64,000 nt of DNA from Symbiodinium natans (GCA_905221605.1 CAJNDS010002390.1:967113-1031112), one strand, 5' to 3'. Shown: positions 1-11,263, counted from the stretch's first letter. The notes: generated from the sequence alone by a model not told the origin. Made by a program: numbers and translations.

Positions 1-23
1 AGGGTTTAGGGTTTCGGGTTTAG

Positions 24-94
24 GGTCCAAATGCCGCACCTCACGATTGTCGTGGAGGCCAGCACCCAGATACCATCGGCAGTTTCGGGAGTGC
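24..94 (+). CDS. Putative host exon (partial gene)
   Basis: Short open stretch after a TTTAG acceptor (AG at 22-23), reading VQMPHLTIVVEASTQIPSAV and a few more residues in frame with G|GTC. It ends at a consensus-like donor, GTATGT, at 95. No family is recognised. A repeat-rich stretch to 279 follows, with a small inverted repeat around 'ggatcc' at 105-175. Confidence 0.35.
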
Positions 95-279
95 GTATGT
101 AGGGATCCTCATGTTGAGTTTAAGGGTATGTACCTAAATAGTCGGCTCTTTAGGTACATGGGATCCTTAGCGAGGCCCATGCCCTACTTCAGGGGTATTG
201 AAGATTGGGCTCTCTGCTTTAGGGTGTAGGGTTTTCGGGTTTAGGGTTTAGGGTTTGGGGTTTAGGGTTTAGGGTTTAG

Positions 280-435
280 CGCTCTCTGGCTGGGAGGCCT
301 CCCCAAACTAGCAGCCAATACGCTGAGGTCATTGTGGTCGCCCTGGGCGACCTAGACTTCGTCGTGGCACGCACGTGGATGCCTCGAGGTGCCAGGGACT
401 GTCATCAGATGTACCATGCCTTCGGGCCCTCAAAA
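280..435 (+). CDS. Putative host exon
   Basis: Follows a TTTAGGG tract whose last TTTAG supplies the acceptor (AG at 278-279). The frame from CGC at 280 is open for about 52 codons and includes YAEVIVVALGDLDFVVARTW. The other frames contain stops or are less protein-like. The 3' end is not certain: the frame runs on into CCCTAAA repeats and stops near 496. No domain recognised. Confidence 0.4.
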
Positions 436-528
436 AGCCCCAAAAACGCGCACCCTAAGCCCCAAACCCTAACCCTAAACACTAAACCCTAAACCCGTGC
501 TAGAGGGTTTAGGGATATAGGGTTCTTA

Positions 529-604
529 AGGTTGGCAAGTCCTTCTGCCGGGGGGCTTTGGGAGGAGGCTGGAGCACTCTGGCGGCTACACAGCCCAGGG
601 CTTA
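529..604 (+). CDS. Possible host exon
   Basis: GC-rich island between telomere-like tracts. One frame reads KVGKSFCRGALGGGWSTLAA and closes at TAG in the next repeat. Boundaries are inferred only from where the repeats begin. Weak case. Confidence 0.22.
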
Positions 605-1038
605 GGGTTTCGGGTTTCGGGTTTCGGGTTTCGGGTTTAGGGTTTAGGGTTTAGGGTTGCCCACAACCCCCAAACCCCCAAAACCCCTCATACCCCTAAG
701 CCGCTGAACCCGCAAGCCCTGAAGTTCGGGGCTTACAGGTTTAGAGGCTTAGGGCTTTGGGGCTTTTGGGGGGTTTAGGGTTTAGGTCCTAGTAAGTGGC
801 AGGATAGTCCCCGAAACGCATCAAGAGCCTAAACCCCTTTGCCCTAAAACCTCTAGGCCCCTCAAACACCCCCCTCCCCTGTAGACCCTCAACCTAAGCC
901 CTAAACCCAGAAAACCCGGAAGCCCTAAACTCGTAAACCGCAAACCCTAGAATCCCTCGATACCCCCAAACCCTAAACCCTAAACCCTAAAACCCTAAAC
1001 CCTAAAGCCTAGAATCCCTCGATACTCTCATCCCACAG

Positions 1039-1094
1039 GTCTCCGAGGTCTGCAGCTGGCCTTCGTGGATGTGTGGCTGTGGCTGAGAGAGCTG
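1039..1094 (+). CDS. Putative host exon, hydrophobic
   Basis: After CCCTAAA repeats (968-1010) and a clean pyrimidine-rich acceptor 'tcccacag'. Open frame L-R-G-L-Q-L-A-F-V-D-V-W-L-W-L-R-E-L; TTTAGGG repeats begin at once at 1095. The Leu/Val/Trp content suggests an amphipathic or membrane helix. It shows the recurring order CCCTAAA tract, exon, TTTAGGG tract. Confidence 0.4.
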
Positions 1095-1804
1095 TTTAGG
1101 GTTTAGGGTTTGGGGTTTGGGGTTTAGGGTTTAGGGTTTTGGGCTTAGGGTTTAGGGTTTAGGGCTCTTAACCATGATGGTTTTCGAAGTTTCGAGCTTC
1201 GGCTTCGGGAGTTGCGGGTTTAGGGCTTTTGGGGGTTCGAGGTTTAACGTTTAGGGTTTAGGGTTTGGGGCTTTTGCAGTTGTTGGGGGTTTTGCTGCCC
1301 TTAACCCTGGAGCTGCGAAATGCAAGCTCTCCAAGCCCCCCCCTGTGAAAATATGAGCTGGGAGCATGGTTTGATGTTGGGTTTCGGGTGTCGTGACGGT
1401 GTAGGGGCAGATGCCACACAAAGGACCCCTCAAAGGGACCCACCCTGATTTAGGGCAGCGTCATGTCCACCCACTAGGAGGAGGCCCTAGACACCATAAA
1501 TTGTAACGCCCAAACCCCCTCACACCCGGGCTAAGACCCCCAGGGTTCCCTAGAATGGACCCCCCCTCCCCCTCCCCGGAAGTAACGGATGCAAGGGGGC
1601 TAGAAAGGCCCTATCCCTACCTTCTTATGTATATATTCGTATATGTATTTGTATGCGCATTATGTTTCCCTACAACCCAAACCCTAGAACCATAACCTGA
1701 AGCCCCAGGCACAAAAAGAAAGTGTCACCACTCCAGCCAATCCTGCAAACTTGCAACGAGGCCCGCCCGGGACTTTCGGTTAGGGTTGAGGGTTTAGGGT
1801 TTAG
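1095..1804. repeat. Gene-poor stretch of degenerate TTTAGGG repeats
   Basis: Degenerate TTTAGGG/TTTGGGG tracts at 1095-1165 and 1240-1265, C-rich runs at 1558-1577, and an AT-rich patch near 1625-1660. Small minus-strand open frames around 1250-1445 look incidental. No convincing gene. Confidence 0.5.
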
Positions 1805-1885
1805 GGCGTTGGGCATCAGCTTCGGCGTTCTATACGAGGCATGGGAAAACGCAGGAGTTCGGATGCAATGTGTCTCCATTCGCAT
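1805..1885 (+). CDS. Putative host exon
   Basis: The TTTAG at 1800-1804 acts as acceptor. The frame reads ALGISFGVLYEAWENAGVRM and then QCVSIRM, and a GTTTTT donor follows at 1886. Family unknown. Confidence 0.35.
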
Positions 1886-2708
1886 GTTTTTGGGCTCAAG
1901 GCCCCCCAGAACCCTAAACCCTAAACCCTAAACCCTAAAACCCTAAACCCTAAACCCGTGGCTATCACGGGACTCTGCCTTGGACCCCTAAGGTTGTACC
2001 CTTGGGTTTGGGACCCTTTTAAGGGAACATAAGGGCAATATGAAGTCGGGTTTATATTACTGCTTTTGGTGAGTGTATATAAGGTTCCTCTTTAATATTG
2101 GTGAGTGTATACCTTGGGTGTCCTTTTGGGGGTACAAGAAGTATAAACCCTACTTCATATCAGGCTAAGACAACACCTTCGTCAGTTCATGTGGTATCCG
2201 TTTTGGTTCCTGCCTTAGATGTAGGGCACCCCAGTTGGGGGGACAGATTTACCGAATTCCTTAATTCTCTGCCAGGGGCTAGTAAGCTCATACCCTTTCA
2301 GTCAACTCGACTAGGGCTTTGGTTTAGGACAGACAGGTTGTATAGGGTTGGATGGACATCTTGCGGGCAAGAGCCAGCACACCATTCCCGTCACAAAATG
2401 CCGACCACCGCACGGTGAGAAGCCCTAAACCCCCAACCTTGAACCTGACACCCAAACTTTCAACCCTAGCCCGCCTAAACCTTAAACTTTAAAAGCCGAA
2501 ACCCGAAACCCGAAACCCTAAACCCGAAACCCTAAACCCGAAACCCTAAACCCGAAACCCGAAACCCTAAACCCTAACCCTAAACCCTAAACCCTAAACC
2601 CTAAACCCTAAACCCTAAACCCTAAACCCTAAACCCTAAACCCTAAACCCTAAACCCTAAACCCTAAACCTAAACATGCACCAAACTGCAAAACCGCGAT
2701 TTCTTCAG
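1886..2708. repeat. Telomere-type arrays and a MITE-like hairpin
   Basis: CCCTAAA at 1912-1955, a MITE-like element at 2039-2160, mixed CCCGAAA/CCCTAAA at 2498-2570 and about 15 CCCTAAA units at 2567-2677. The open frame across 2098-2418 lies partly on the MITE and is not supported as a gene. Confidence 0.6.
2039..2160 (+). mobile_element. MITE-like hairpin, family C
   Basis: Ends are inverted copies (5' tgaagtcgggtttatatt, 3' aaaccctacttcata). The interior holds two 'ttggtgagtgtata' motifs. Related copies at 6613-6740 (opposite orientation) and 43753-43876. No coding capacity. Confidence 0.6.
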
Positions 2709-2764
2709 GAGCCGGGCTTTGGCCTCTTTGGCCAGCTTCTGGCACGGGCGCCAGGCCGCTTGAG
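2709..2764 (+). CDS. Putative host exon
   Basis: Acceptor 'ttcttcag', open frame EPGFGLFGQLLARAPGRL, donor AG|GTTTAT. Preceded by a long CCCTAAA array and followed by TTTAGGG-like repeats. The minus strand is also open here (KLAKEAKARLLKK), so strand is chosen by the splice signals. Confidence 0.35.
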
Positions 2765-3621
2765 GTTTATGATTTGAGTTTAGGGTTTAAGGTTTAGGAT
2801 TTAGGGTAACTGGGTAACTGGGTAACTGGTTTTTGGAGCACAATACTTTAATGCTTTTTTTGGTTCTGGGATCCTTTTATAGCTACTTATACCCAGAAAG
2901 TGCATACTTTTTTTCTAGGGTTCATCCATCCTAAACCCTAAAGCCTAAAGCCTAAACGCTAACGCCTAAACCCTAAACCCTAAACCCTAAACCCTAAACC
3001 CTAAACCCTAAACCCTAAACCCTAAACCCTAAACCCTAAACCCTAAACCCTAAACCCTAAACCCTAAACCCTAAACCCTAAACCCTAAACCCAACCTTGG
3101 GTTGGGAGTTTCGGGTTCGGGGGTTCATTCCCCATTTGCTTACCTTCATTAAGGGGGTAGAAGGAGGGTTTAGGGTTTAGGGTTTCGGGTTTAGGGTTTA
3201 GGGGCCCCTTCCCCGATGTAAGCTATATATATATATATATACCTTACTTTGTATATATATATATATAGAGTTCCTATGTACCTCAGTAGCCCCCAAAATA
3301 ACCCCCTAGTAACCCCCAAGGTCCCTCCCTTGACTTCACCTACATGCTCGGGTGTAGTGTTTGAGGTTCAAGGCCTTACTTGGGGCTGAAGTTGATTTTG
3401 GTTCAGGATGGATGACTCAGGATCTTTCCTGGCGGGCATCGTGGACTGGTTCATATTTTTTTTTTGTTTTTGTGGGGGGGGGGGTCGTTCTGCACCACTT
3501 TGCGTTTTGTGTTTCAGGGCCTTGATGTTCAGGATGGTTTAAGGTTAGGTAGTTAGATCACAGGCAGATGGAATTTACAGTTTCGGTCTAGGGGTTACTG
3601 TACCTAGCCATTTATAGGAGG
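2765..3621. repeat. Large CCCTAAA array, TA microsatellites, no gene seen
   Basis: About 18 perfect CCCTAAA units at 2967-3092. TTTAGGG repeats at 3166-3202, two (TA)n tracts at 3222-3240 and 3253-3266, a T run then a G run at 3457-3483. 'gggtaact' is repeated three times near 2804-2827. Confidence 0.6.
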
Positions 3622-3909
3622 TTGGACGGTCCACAAACCTCAGCCAGTACTGGTTTGAACTGGGCGGAGACGCGCATGCCGTCGGAACGCATCGCTCTCA
3701 AGTTCCACGACAATATCAATTCACCCACCTCGGCAGCTTTGCTGACACAGGAGGCCGCAGGGACGCCGGCGACGCCGGCAAAGGGGAACGCAAAAATAAT
3801 TGGAGCACGGTGGAAGTCCATGCACAAGGAGTTCCTGGACAAACCAGAAGTCGCTTTTGAAGGCGACAGTGTCATGGCAACGGCGGCGGGCGATCCTTGG
3901 AACACTTGA
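3622..3909 (+). CDS. Putative terminal host exon with stop
   Basis: GC-rich island, open for up to 95 codons and ending in TGA at 3907-3909. The most protein-like part is ARWKSMHKEFLDKPEVAFEG. The minus strand and another + frame are also partly open, so the frame is uncertain. The real 5' boundary is probably downstream of 3622. No family recognised. Confidence 0.35.
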   Translation: MDGPQTSASTGLNWAETRMPSERIALKFHDNINSPTSAALLTQEAAGTPATPAKGNAKIIGARWKSMHKEFLDKPEVAFEGDSVMATAAGDPWNT

Positions 3910-4189
3910 AATCCGGGCAGTGCCATGTTTTCCCTGAACCCTAATCCCTGAAGCCTTTGAACCCGAAAATGCCCTCAGCCCGAAGAAATAGTCACTCCTT
4001 GAGGGTCCATGCACCCCAATAAGGACTACTTGGGCTTTAAAGTACCTCCTATATCAGGACTTTAGGGCCCAAGCATATAAAAATGAGGTACATTGACCCT
4101 AAGCTCTAAGCCCTAGACCCCAAACCCTAAACCCTAAACCCTGAACCCTAAACCCTAAACCCTAAACCCTAAATTTTTTTGGGATCCAG

Positions 4190-4267
4190 AGCGGCATCAA
4201 CAGGCTTCGACGAGGTGGCCGCTGCGTTAAGCGGCGCGGATGGGCCCTTCACAGCCGCCCGGTGTGG
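4190..4267 (+). CDS. Putative host exon
   Basis: Acceptor 'gatccag' after a CCCTAAA array (4124-4170). Open frame AASTGFDEVAAALSGADGPF then TAARCG, running into a TTTAGGG array. The other two frames contain stops. Family unknown. Confidence 0.42.
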
Positions 4268-5088
4268 TGTTTAGGGTTTAGGGTTTAGGGTTTAGGGTTT
4301 AGGGTTTAGGGTTTAGGGTTTAGGGTTTCGGGTTTGGGGTTTGGGGTTTAGTGTTTAGGGTTTAGGGTTTGGGTTCAGGGTTCAGGGCTTGAACAAAGTT
4401 TAGGGTTTAGGGCTTACTTAACGTTTTTGGTTTAGGCCTGTTCTGAGCCTGTAGGGAGCTCTAGTAGAGTCGTGGAGTCTCTTCCTCAAACCCTGTAAAC
4501 TCCAAAAAACCATTAACAACTTTCAACGTCACTTAAAGCCCTTGTAACCCCTTTTAAACCCTCAAAACCCGTTTTCAAAACCCTCAAAACCCTTCTAATC
4601 CCTTCTAAGCCCTTGAAACCCTAAAACCCTACGTTACCAAGAAGGCCATAACTCAGATCAACCCTGCATGGTTCTTCTGGGGCATGTAGAGGTTCGTTGA
4701 TTCTCTCTCTCTCTCTATATATATGTGCATACTACATTTTGTATATGTTTTCTTTCTTTTTACATGTATACAAATATATATATATATATATATATATAGG
4801 TATACATACGACATACATATACATGTAATGCAAGTTTCATGCTTTTTTGCGAGTGTGCTTCGGGTCTCGGGAGTGGCTTAGGGGCTTCGGGTTGAGACTA
4901 CCCATGGTTTTGGGGCCAAGGCTTTTGAGGCCTAAACCCAAGAACACTACAACCCTAGAACATTAAAACGAAGAGCCCGAACCCTGGAACCCGAAACCTA
5001 AACCCTAAACCCTAAACCCTAAACCCTAAACCCTAAACCCTAAACCCTAAACCCTAAAACCCCAAGCCTTGTGTTTTGTGTCTTTGAG
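4268..5088. repeat. TTTAGGG array, CT/TA microsatellite, CCCTAAA array
   Basis: TTTAGGG about nine units at 4268-4329 and degenerate copies to 4380, a C/A-rich region at 4485-4625, (CT)n(TA)n at 4701-4723 and (TA)n near 4775-4798. Nine to ten CCCTAAA units at 4995-5058. Intron-like: it begins with TTTAGGG and ends with CCCTAAA. Confidence 0.55.
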
Positions 5089-5187
5089 GTCTTTGTGCCT
5101 CGGGATGCTGAGCTCCTAGAACTCCTTGGCGGGGGCTCGCTTCAGGCGCCCGTGGATCAAGGGCCCACTGGTTTTGGCGATTGCAGG
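5089..5187 (+). CDS. Putative host exon, 33 codons
   Basis: Acceptor 'ctttgag' at 5082-5088. Exactly 33 open codons (VFVPRDAELLELLGGGSLQA, PVDQGPTGFGDCR) with AGG|GTTTAG at the 3' end, where the donor GT is the start of a TTTAGGG tract. One of the clearest exon islands. Confidence 0.5.
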
Positions 5188-5898
5188 GTTTAGGGTTTAG
5201 GGTTTAGGGTTGAAGGTTTAGGGTTTAGGGTTTAGTGCTGCTGGGGCTTAGGGATTAGGGTTTAGGGTTAAGGGCTGCTGGGGCTTAGGGATTAGGGTTT
5301 AGGGTTTAGGGCTGCTGGGGCTTAGGGACTAGGGTTTAATTAGGGCTTTGGGTTTTAGGGCTCTAGGGCTTAGGGGTTTGTGGTTGCGGGTGTAAGCGTT
5401 CGGGCGCTTTAGGGTTTTTGAGGGCTTTGGGGGCTTAGGGGTTTGGCGGTTTGGAGGCCGGGCTTGGGGGTTCGGGGCTCATTGGGCTTGTACGGCCCAG
5501 GGTTTGGAGGAGTGCTTATGGTGCTTCTAGGTACCATTGCCGGGGTAGGGGTAGACACGGGGACTTTATGTTGGGGGCTATCTATTCCGTGATCACTCCT
5601 CTTGCCCTTGAGGCCTCAACCCTATAAACCCCGAACCCCCAAATCCCTAAGCCGCCCCCGAAAGCCCGAAATGGCCCTCCAAAATCTCGAGTCTAGACCT
5701 TAAACCCCACAAGCTAAGCCCCTAAACCCTCTAAACCCTAAGACCGTAAAGGCAACCGGGGATTCTGGCGTAGCCAGTAGACTGTGAACTCACGGGTGAA
5801 TGCTGCAGAGGTTTAGAGGCTACAGGGCGAGTCATGTTGGTGAAAGCCTAAACCCTAAGCCCTAAACCCTAAACCCTAAACCCTAAATCTCCTTTTAG
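5188..5898. repeat. Intron-like stretch with a threefold repeat
   Basis: TTTAGGG repeats, then a roughly 37-bp unit containing 'gctgctggggcttaggga' three times at 5235-5336, then G-rich TTTGGGG-like sequence to 5500 and C/A-rich sequence 5600-5745. CCCTAAA units at 5849-5888. No gene seen. Confidence 0.55.
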
Positions 5899-6000
5899 AC
5901 GAAGCCCTTTGGGAGAGGACATGCTACAGACCACCGGCCTTCCAGCTCTTCTAGCTTGCCACATCGTCCGAGGCAGCAGGAGTATTGATGGCCTGCATTT
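5899..6000 (+). CDS. Putative host exon
   Basis: Pyrimidine-rich acceptor 'ccttttag'. Open frame RSPLGEDMLQTTGLPALLAC then HIVRGSRSIDG, with a stop at 6001-6003. The donor is not GT and may be a GC donor around 5991. Family unknown. Confidence 0.4.
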
Positions 6001-9000
6001 TTGAGCCTGTTTAGGGTTTAGGATAGTGGGGCCTGCTACTACAGTAGGTTTGTCGGTCTTGCTGGGCTCACTCAGGACTTCGGTTTATAGAGTTTAGGGT
6101 TTTGGGTTTACCTTAAGAGCCCAAAGCCTACGTTGTAGGTGACCGAAGAATCCTGCAAGGGGGTGTACAATAAGAGCCTGCAAAAGCATTTCGCAAGGTG
6201 GGGCTTGCTAATGGCATGGAAATAAGGTTTAGGGTTTAAGGGTTTAGGGTTTAGGGTTTAGGGCTTAGGGTTTAGGGTTTAGGGTTTAGGGATGGTTCCA
6301 GATTTCAGAATAAGTGGCAAGGCAGGGTTTGCCCAGGTTTATGTAACAGAGAGGCCTGCAACAGACTGAAGGTCGGCGAACCTTAAGGGGTCCGGCTTGC
6401 ATGCATTTAAGGTTTAGGATGTAGGGTTTAGGGCTTAAATTAAGGTTTAGGGTTTCGGATGTAGGGTTTAGGGTTTAGGATGTCGGGTTTAGGGTTTAGG
6501 GACGGTTCCAGATTGGAGAATGTCAAGTTGCAATGCCCGGTGCCTGCACCCAGCCCCCCCCCCCCCCCCCCACCAACAAAAACCCGCTTCTGGTCTTCCG
6601 GGTCTCCAGTTCATATGAAGTACGGTATATATGTCTGGTACCCCCCAAATGGAAACCCATTATATACACTCACCAAGATAAAAAAAAGGAACCTTATGTA
6701 CACTCACCAAAAACAGAAATATAAACCCTGCTTCATATGGAATTCAGGGGACCACCCTTAACTCAGATCAGCCACAAGCTGGGATGAACTGCAACATGTG
6801 GCCCTAAACCCTAAACCCTAAACCCTAAACCCTAAACCCTAAACCCCACAACGTGTTTCGGCTTTCCAAACCCCAGCCGTTGGCGGTGCAGGCTGTTGAA
6901 GCCTGCCCGAAGTGTTGCTGGAAACTTTGAACTTTCCAAAATATGGGGGGTCAGGTATGGGGGCTGGTGCCCTGAACTATATGGGGGTTTGCGAAAATAA
7001 GGGACAGCTAATATAGTCTCAAATAGTAGGATTCCCTCATAATGAGGACCTCAATAAGGTACCCCTAATCTCGGAAACCCCCATGTACTCTAATCCAGTG
7101 TTAGAGGGGCCCCCGGACTCTGGTGAACACTGGTGCTGTATGGACCCCACGACCCGCCAATCTTGAAGCCATTGCACCCGGATATTTCCTCTTTACCCTT
7201 TACCCAAACCTTGGCCCTAAACCCTGCGCAAACCGCGAAGAGCTTCCACACCCTGACCTTTACCCTAACCCTAGACTAGACCTTAGTACATCCTCAGCTC
7301 CTTCCCCTGACATCTTAGACACACCCTAACCCTTGTTTCTGTCATGCACCCGAAACCCTCTTCGTTGCTTCTGCACATGTGGTCCTAAGCATCTGCAATC
7401 AGGGCGAGTGCCCTTTGAAGCACCATGGCTGACATAAGGGTGATGCCTGAGCGTTCCTTTTTGTTTTATAAGGGTTTTGTGGTTTGGGGGAGTTTTATAA
7501 AGTGTGGGGTCTTGGGTTGAGGCCATTCGGGTTTGAGGCTTGGCATAAGTTTTAGTGCACAGATTCGTTTTGTCCGGTTTGTGGCATCGCCAGGAGCCAT
7601 GTGATCGGGTTCGCTGAATGCTGCTTTGCATTAGGGGGGGGGGAACCCTAAACCCTAAACCCTAAACCCTAAACCCTAAACCCTAAACCCTAAACCCTAA
7701 ACCCTAAACCCTAAACCCTAAACCTAAACCCTAAACCTGGAGCTAGAGCAGGCCCTTATTCCCTTTTCATTAGGTTCGGTTCCGTTAGTAAGCCCTTTAA
7801 ACAAGAAAGGGGTACGTGTCAGCTTTCCCTCGTCCAACAGTGCCCATCTTGCTACCTAGCGCGATCCCAATTGAGGGGAGTGGGGTTTAGGGTTTAGGGT
7901 CCCGTGTCCCTTTGAGAACACTCCTTGGAGGTTCATGGTTTCAAGTGTCATTATAAGGGGTCCTAACCATATTTAGGGCACTTGTAACCCTAATTACTTG
8001 TAACTAATCGTGAACCTTCAAGTGCCTTCCCATTGGTAACCCTAAACCCGAAACACTCAGCGCAGGATTTTGGGGTTTCGTTCCGACAGTCTGAGGCTTA
8101 GCTCGAACTTCGCAAGCAAGAATCACAAAGGTTCAGGGTTTAGAGTTTAGGGTTTAGGGTTTAGGGTTTAGGGTTTAAGACATCCCGGTGGCCTGGGCGA
8201 CAACGAGGAGTCTCAACCCTAAAGCATTCTGTACTGACCGATGCCTGCACCCCCGGTTTAGGGTTTAGGGTTTAGGGTTTAGGCTTTAGGGTTTAGGGCT
8301 TCGGGAATTTCCTGGGTGCCAGGCACTATACACAGGGCGGACCCTCCGTGCGATCGACGGCACCGAAGCTTGTCGACAAGCGGGGATGGTGAGTCTAAGG
8401 TTTTGTAACATACCCCTTTGGGCATACTTGAGCGGTATGGTAATACTCTCCGTTTATAGATTGAGGGGTATGGGTTGCCCTAAACCCTGAACCCTAAACC
8501 CGAAACACTAAACCCTAAACCCTAAACCCTAAAACCCTAGACCCTAGGTTGTTGGTATGTTGAATGGTTCTTAAGATGCACCTTAGAAGCGGGAGAAACC
8601 AATTAGTATGTTGAAGTACATTCCCTTTGGGGCGCTTAAGGGTGTAGGACTTTCTTCTCCCTTGTTCCCTTCTCTCTCACTCTCGCTGTCTCTTGTTTTA
8701 TGTTATGTTGTGTTTCTCTCTCTTGCTTGCTTGCTCTCTCTCTCTCTCTCTCTCTCGCTCGCGCTCGGTTGATTTTGGAGTTAGGGCCCAACCTCTCACT
8801 GTAATTATCGCTTACTTGTAGGTTTGCTTGGCTCGGTTCTGTGCATCCGAGTCAATCTGCCAGGGTTCTTGCCTGCTATTTCAAGGGCAGCTGGTGCGTC
8901 CGAAACCCTAAACCCTAAACTGCTAGGGGGGAAGGGGCCGGGCTTTTGCAACTTAAGCTCTGGCTCCCCCACAACACACCCTTAGTTGTACTTCCTACTT

Positions 9001-9286
9001 CCTTCTTGTTATTGTTGGGAAACTCATGTACCTTCAAGAGAAACTGCAATTAACGGTTTAGGTGGGGTTTTATGTATCAGACCTAAATAAAATCTACCTA
9101 AACCCTACCTGGACCCTATTTTCCTACAGTTTAGTAGCAACTACCCCGTATAACAGATAGAACTCAAAACTGTAGGTAAAGAGGGTCCCAGGTAAACCTT
9201 GAACCTGAAACCTGAAACCTGAACCCTAAACCCTGAACCCTGGAACTTAAACCTGCTTTCAGGTTCTGATGGTCACCTTCACGCAG
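6001..9286. repeat. Long repeat-rich interval, no convincing gene
   Basis: TTTAGGG at 6226-6290 and 6420-6500; C run at 6547-6571; MITE C copy at 6613-6740; CCCTAAA at 6803-6845. A possible exon at 6877-6924 (PLAVQAVEACPKCCWK). CCCTAAA, twelve units, at 7645-7735; TTTAGGG at 8141-8177 and 8256-8300; (CT)n at 8715-8757. Inverted-repeat sequence near 9100-9190 contains 'ctgtaggtaaa', shared with 57030-57130. Confidence 0.45.
6613..6740 (-). mobile_element. MITE-like hairpin, family C
   Basis: Reverse-oriented copy of the elements at 2039-2160 and 43753-43876, with 'catatgaagtacgg' at one end and 'aaccctgcttcatatg' at the other. The interior 'acactcacca' motif appears twice. Confidence 0.6.
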
Positions 9287-9386
9287 TGGCCTCGCGGTGG
9301 GCCCTGCATAAACCAGATCCGCGGAGATCACATGGCGTCTTGTTGGCAGCACAAGTGTCATGGGCTGCGACAAAGCGGGAACTTAG
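9287..9386 (+). CDS. Putative host exon
   Basis: Acceptor 'cttcacgcag'. Frame ASRWALHKPDPRRSHGVLLA then AQVSWAATKREL; the 3' boundary is near TTAG|GGTT. The minus strand is also open, so strand is tentative. Confidence 0.32.
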
Positions 9387-9573
9387 GGTTGAGGGGATAA
9401 CTTCTCCCTCAATCTTTCGACAAGTCTTGGGGCATTCTGAAAGCCAGTCAAACCCCCCCCCCCCCCCCCCCCCCCCCAACCACAAGAAACTCCTGAATCC
9501 GCAGGCCTAGAAGTGGTTGGTGGCTGTGGGGTTGGGTCTGGAGCCCCCTTAACCTTACTTGCTACAGAGGATT

Positions 9574-9665
9574 ACCCAAAGGCTCATATGTAGTACCTTT
9601 TTGGGGTAGTATACTAGAATCCCCTTTAACGAACCCACAAAGGAACTACATTAGAGCCTTCAGGT
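9574..9665 (+). mobile_element. MITE-like hairpin, family A
   Basis: About 95 bp with imperfect inverted ends ('ggctcatatgtagtacc' against 'ggaactacattagagcc') around a centre containing 'atactagaatcccc'. At least nine further copies exist in this window, most of them between 48 and 61 kb. Confidence 0.7.
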
Positions 9666-9890
9666 ACAGAGGATTAGGCCAGGATGTTCAAAAAGTGTCT
9701 GGAATGTTGCGGGCTTTGAGGTTTCGGGTAAGACCGGTTGGTCCCTGAGACCTGATTTGGATTCCTGCAGTTGTGCGAAACATGCCCGAATCTGAGGGAT
9801 GCTGGAAGGATTTCGGGCTTAGTCTTTTCAGTTAGGCTCCAGGGTTTAGGGAAAGTATACAAATCTAGATCGAGGATCAGGGTCCCCCAG

Positions 9891-9963
9891 GGCTTCGTGT
9901 TGTGTCAAGGACATTTTCTGCTCCAATGGAGTCATCCACGTCATCCAAGGCCCTGGGGAAGCG
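9891..9963 (+). CDS. Putative host exon, end of a fasciclin (FAS1)-like domain
   Basis: Acceptor 'ggtcccccag', open frame ASCCVKDIFCSNGVIHVIQG then PGEA, donor GCG|GTTTAG from a TTTAGGG tract. The D-I-x-x-S-N-G-V-I-H-V-I string matches the conserved C-terminal segment of FAS1 (fasciclin) cell-adhesion domains. Only this segment is visible, so the rest of the gene is unknown. A second + frame is open too. Confidence 0.45.
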
Positions 9964-11204
9964 GTTTAGGGTATTGGGTTTGGGGTTTAGGGTGTAGGGT
10001 GTAGGGTTTAGGGTTTAGGTTTCAGGTTTAGGTTAGGAGCCCAAAACCCAGATCATGTCTAGGCGGGGGGGGCGCATACGGCGGGCTTGTAACCTTCGAG
10101 AAAGCAGGCCTTGGGCTCTTAAGGGAGGGGTCTCAACACCAAGCCCCTAAGAACCAAGGTTTCAGCGATTAAACCCTAAACCCTAAACCCTAAACCCTAA
10201 ACCCTAAACCCTAAACCCTAAACCCTAAACCCTAAACCCTAAACCTGTTTTAAGGGGGTTCGAAGCGTGAGCCGCCATCGGGAAGCCCCAGAAATGGTTC
10301 TGGGTTTAGCGTTCCGGGTGCATACTGCCTTTGGACAAGCATCCAAATGGCCCCGGATGGACCGCAGCATCCCTACCCCCCCCCCCCCCCCCCCCCCCCC
10401 CCCAAGCACGCTAGACCTTATAAGGCCCTAAACTTTCAACCTCCAACCCTAAACCCTAAACCCAACTCTAAACCCTCAACACCCTAAACTCAAAACCCTC
10501 AACACCCTAAGTTTAGCAGCCCTAAGCTTTGCCCGGATTCTTGGGTCTGACTTCCTTGCAGGTTGGCTCGGGGCCCAGGGCTCAGGGTATGAACCCTGAA
10601 ACCCCTCAACTGAGGTTTAGGGTTTCAGGGTTGAGGGTTTAGGGTTTCAGGGTTTCAGGGTTGAGGGTTTAGGGTTTAGGGTTTGGGGTTTAGGGTTCAG
10701 GGTCGATCCAAGGTGTAACTGGCACTCAACTTCCTGGATCTTACCTCACCCTGAAAGGTACGAAGGAGGGAATCGCTCAGCTCCAGCCTTCAACGACGGT
10801 TTAGGGTTTAGGGTTAATTTAGGGTTTAGGGTTTAGGGTTTAGGGTTTAGGGTTTGGGGTTTAGGGTTTAGGGTTTAGGGTTTGGGGTTTGGGGTTTGGG
10901 GTTTAGGGTTTGCGGTTTCCGGTTTGTGGTTCAAGGGATTCTTCAATTATAGACGCCAAGCCACCTTACTGTAAAAACCCTAAAACACCTCTAAAACCCC
11001 TAAAGCCCCAAAGAGCCCTAAAAAACCCTCAAAAGCCAGAACAACCTAAAACCCTAACAACCTAAACCCTAAACCCTAAACCCTAAACCCTAAACCCTAA
11101 ACCCTAAACCCTAAACCCTAAACCCTAAACCCTAAACCCTAAACCCTAAACCCTAAACCCTAAACCCTAAACCCTAAACCCTAAACCCTCCTCTCTGTCC
11201 ACAG
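9964..11204. repeat. Dense telomere-type arrays and C homopolymer
   Basis: CCCTAAA, eleven units, at 10167-10244; a C run of about 26 at 10378-10403. TTTAGGG/TTTGGGG mix at 10616-10705 and 10799-10925; eighteen CCCTAAA units at 11061-11188. A non-repeat island at 10255-10370 has no clear exon. Confidence 0.6.
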
Positions 11205-11263
11205 GAGTCCTGAGGCCAGCGCCTCGGCCAGCCCAACGCCGCTAGCCTTTCCGTCTCGCAGGG
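11205..11263 (+). CDS. Putative host exon
   Basis: Strong acceptor 'ctctctgtccacag' after the CCCTAAA array. Frame SPEASASASPTPLAFPSRR, then GGGG|TTGAGG-like repeat. Ser/Pro/Ala-rich, probably a linker. Confidence 0.4.

Noticed and set aside
1-300. Window start as a chromosome end
   Set aside because: TTTAGGG units at the start are degenerate and short, and both orientations recur throughout the window. They are interstitial, not terminal.
3612-3926. Minus-strand gene opposite the 3622-3909 exon
   Set aside because: Open but starts in a telomere-type flank. The plus reading has better composition and a stop outside repeats; left as uncertain strand.
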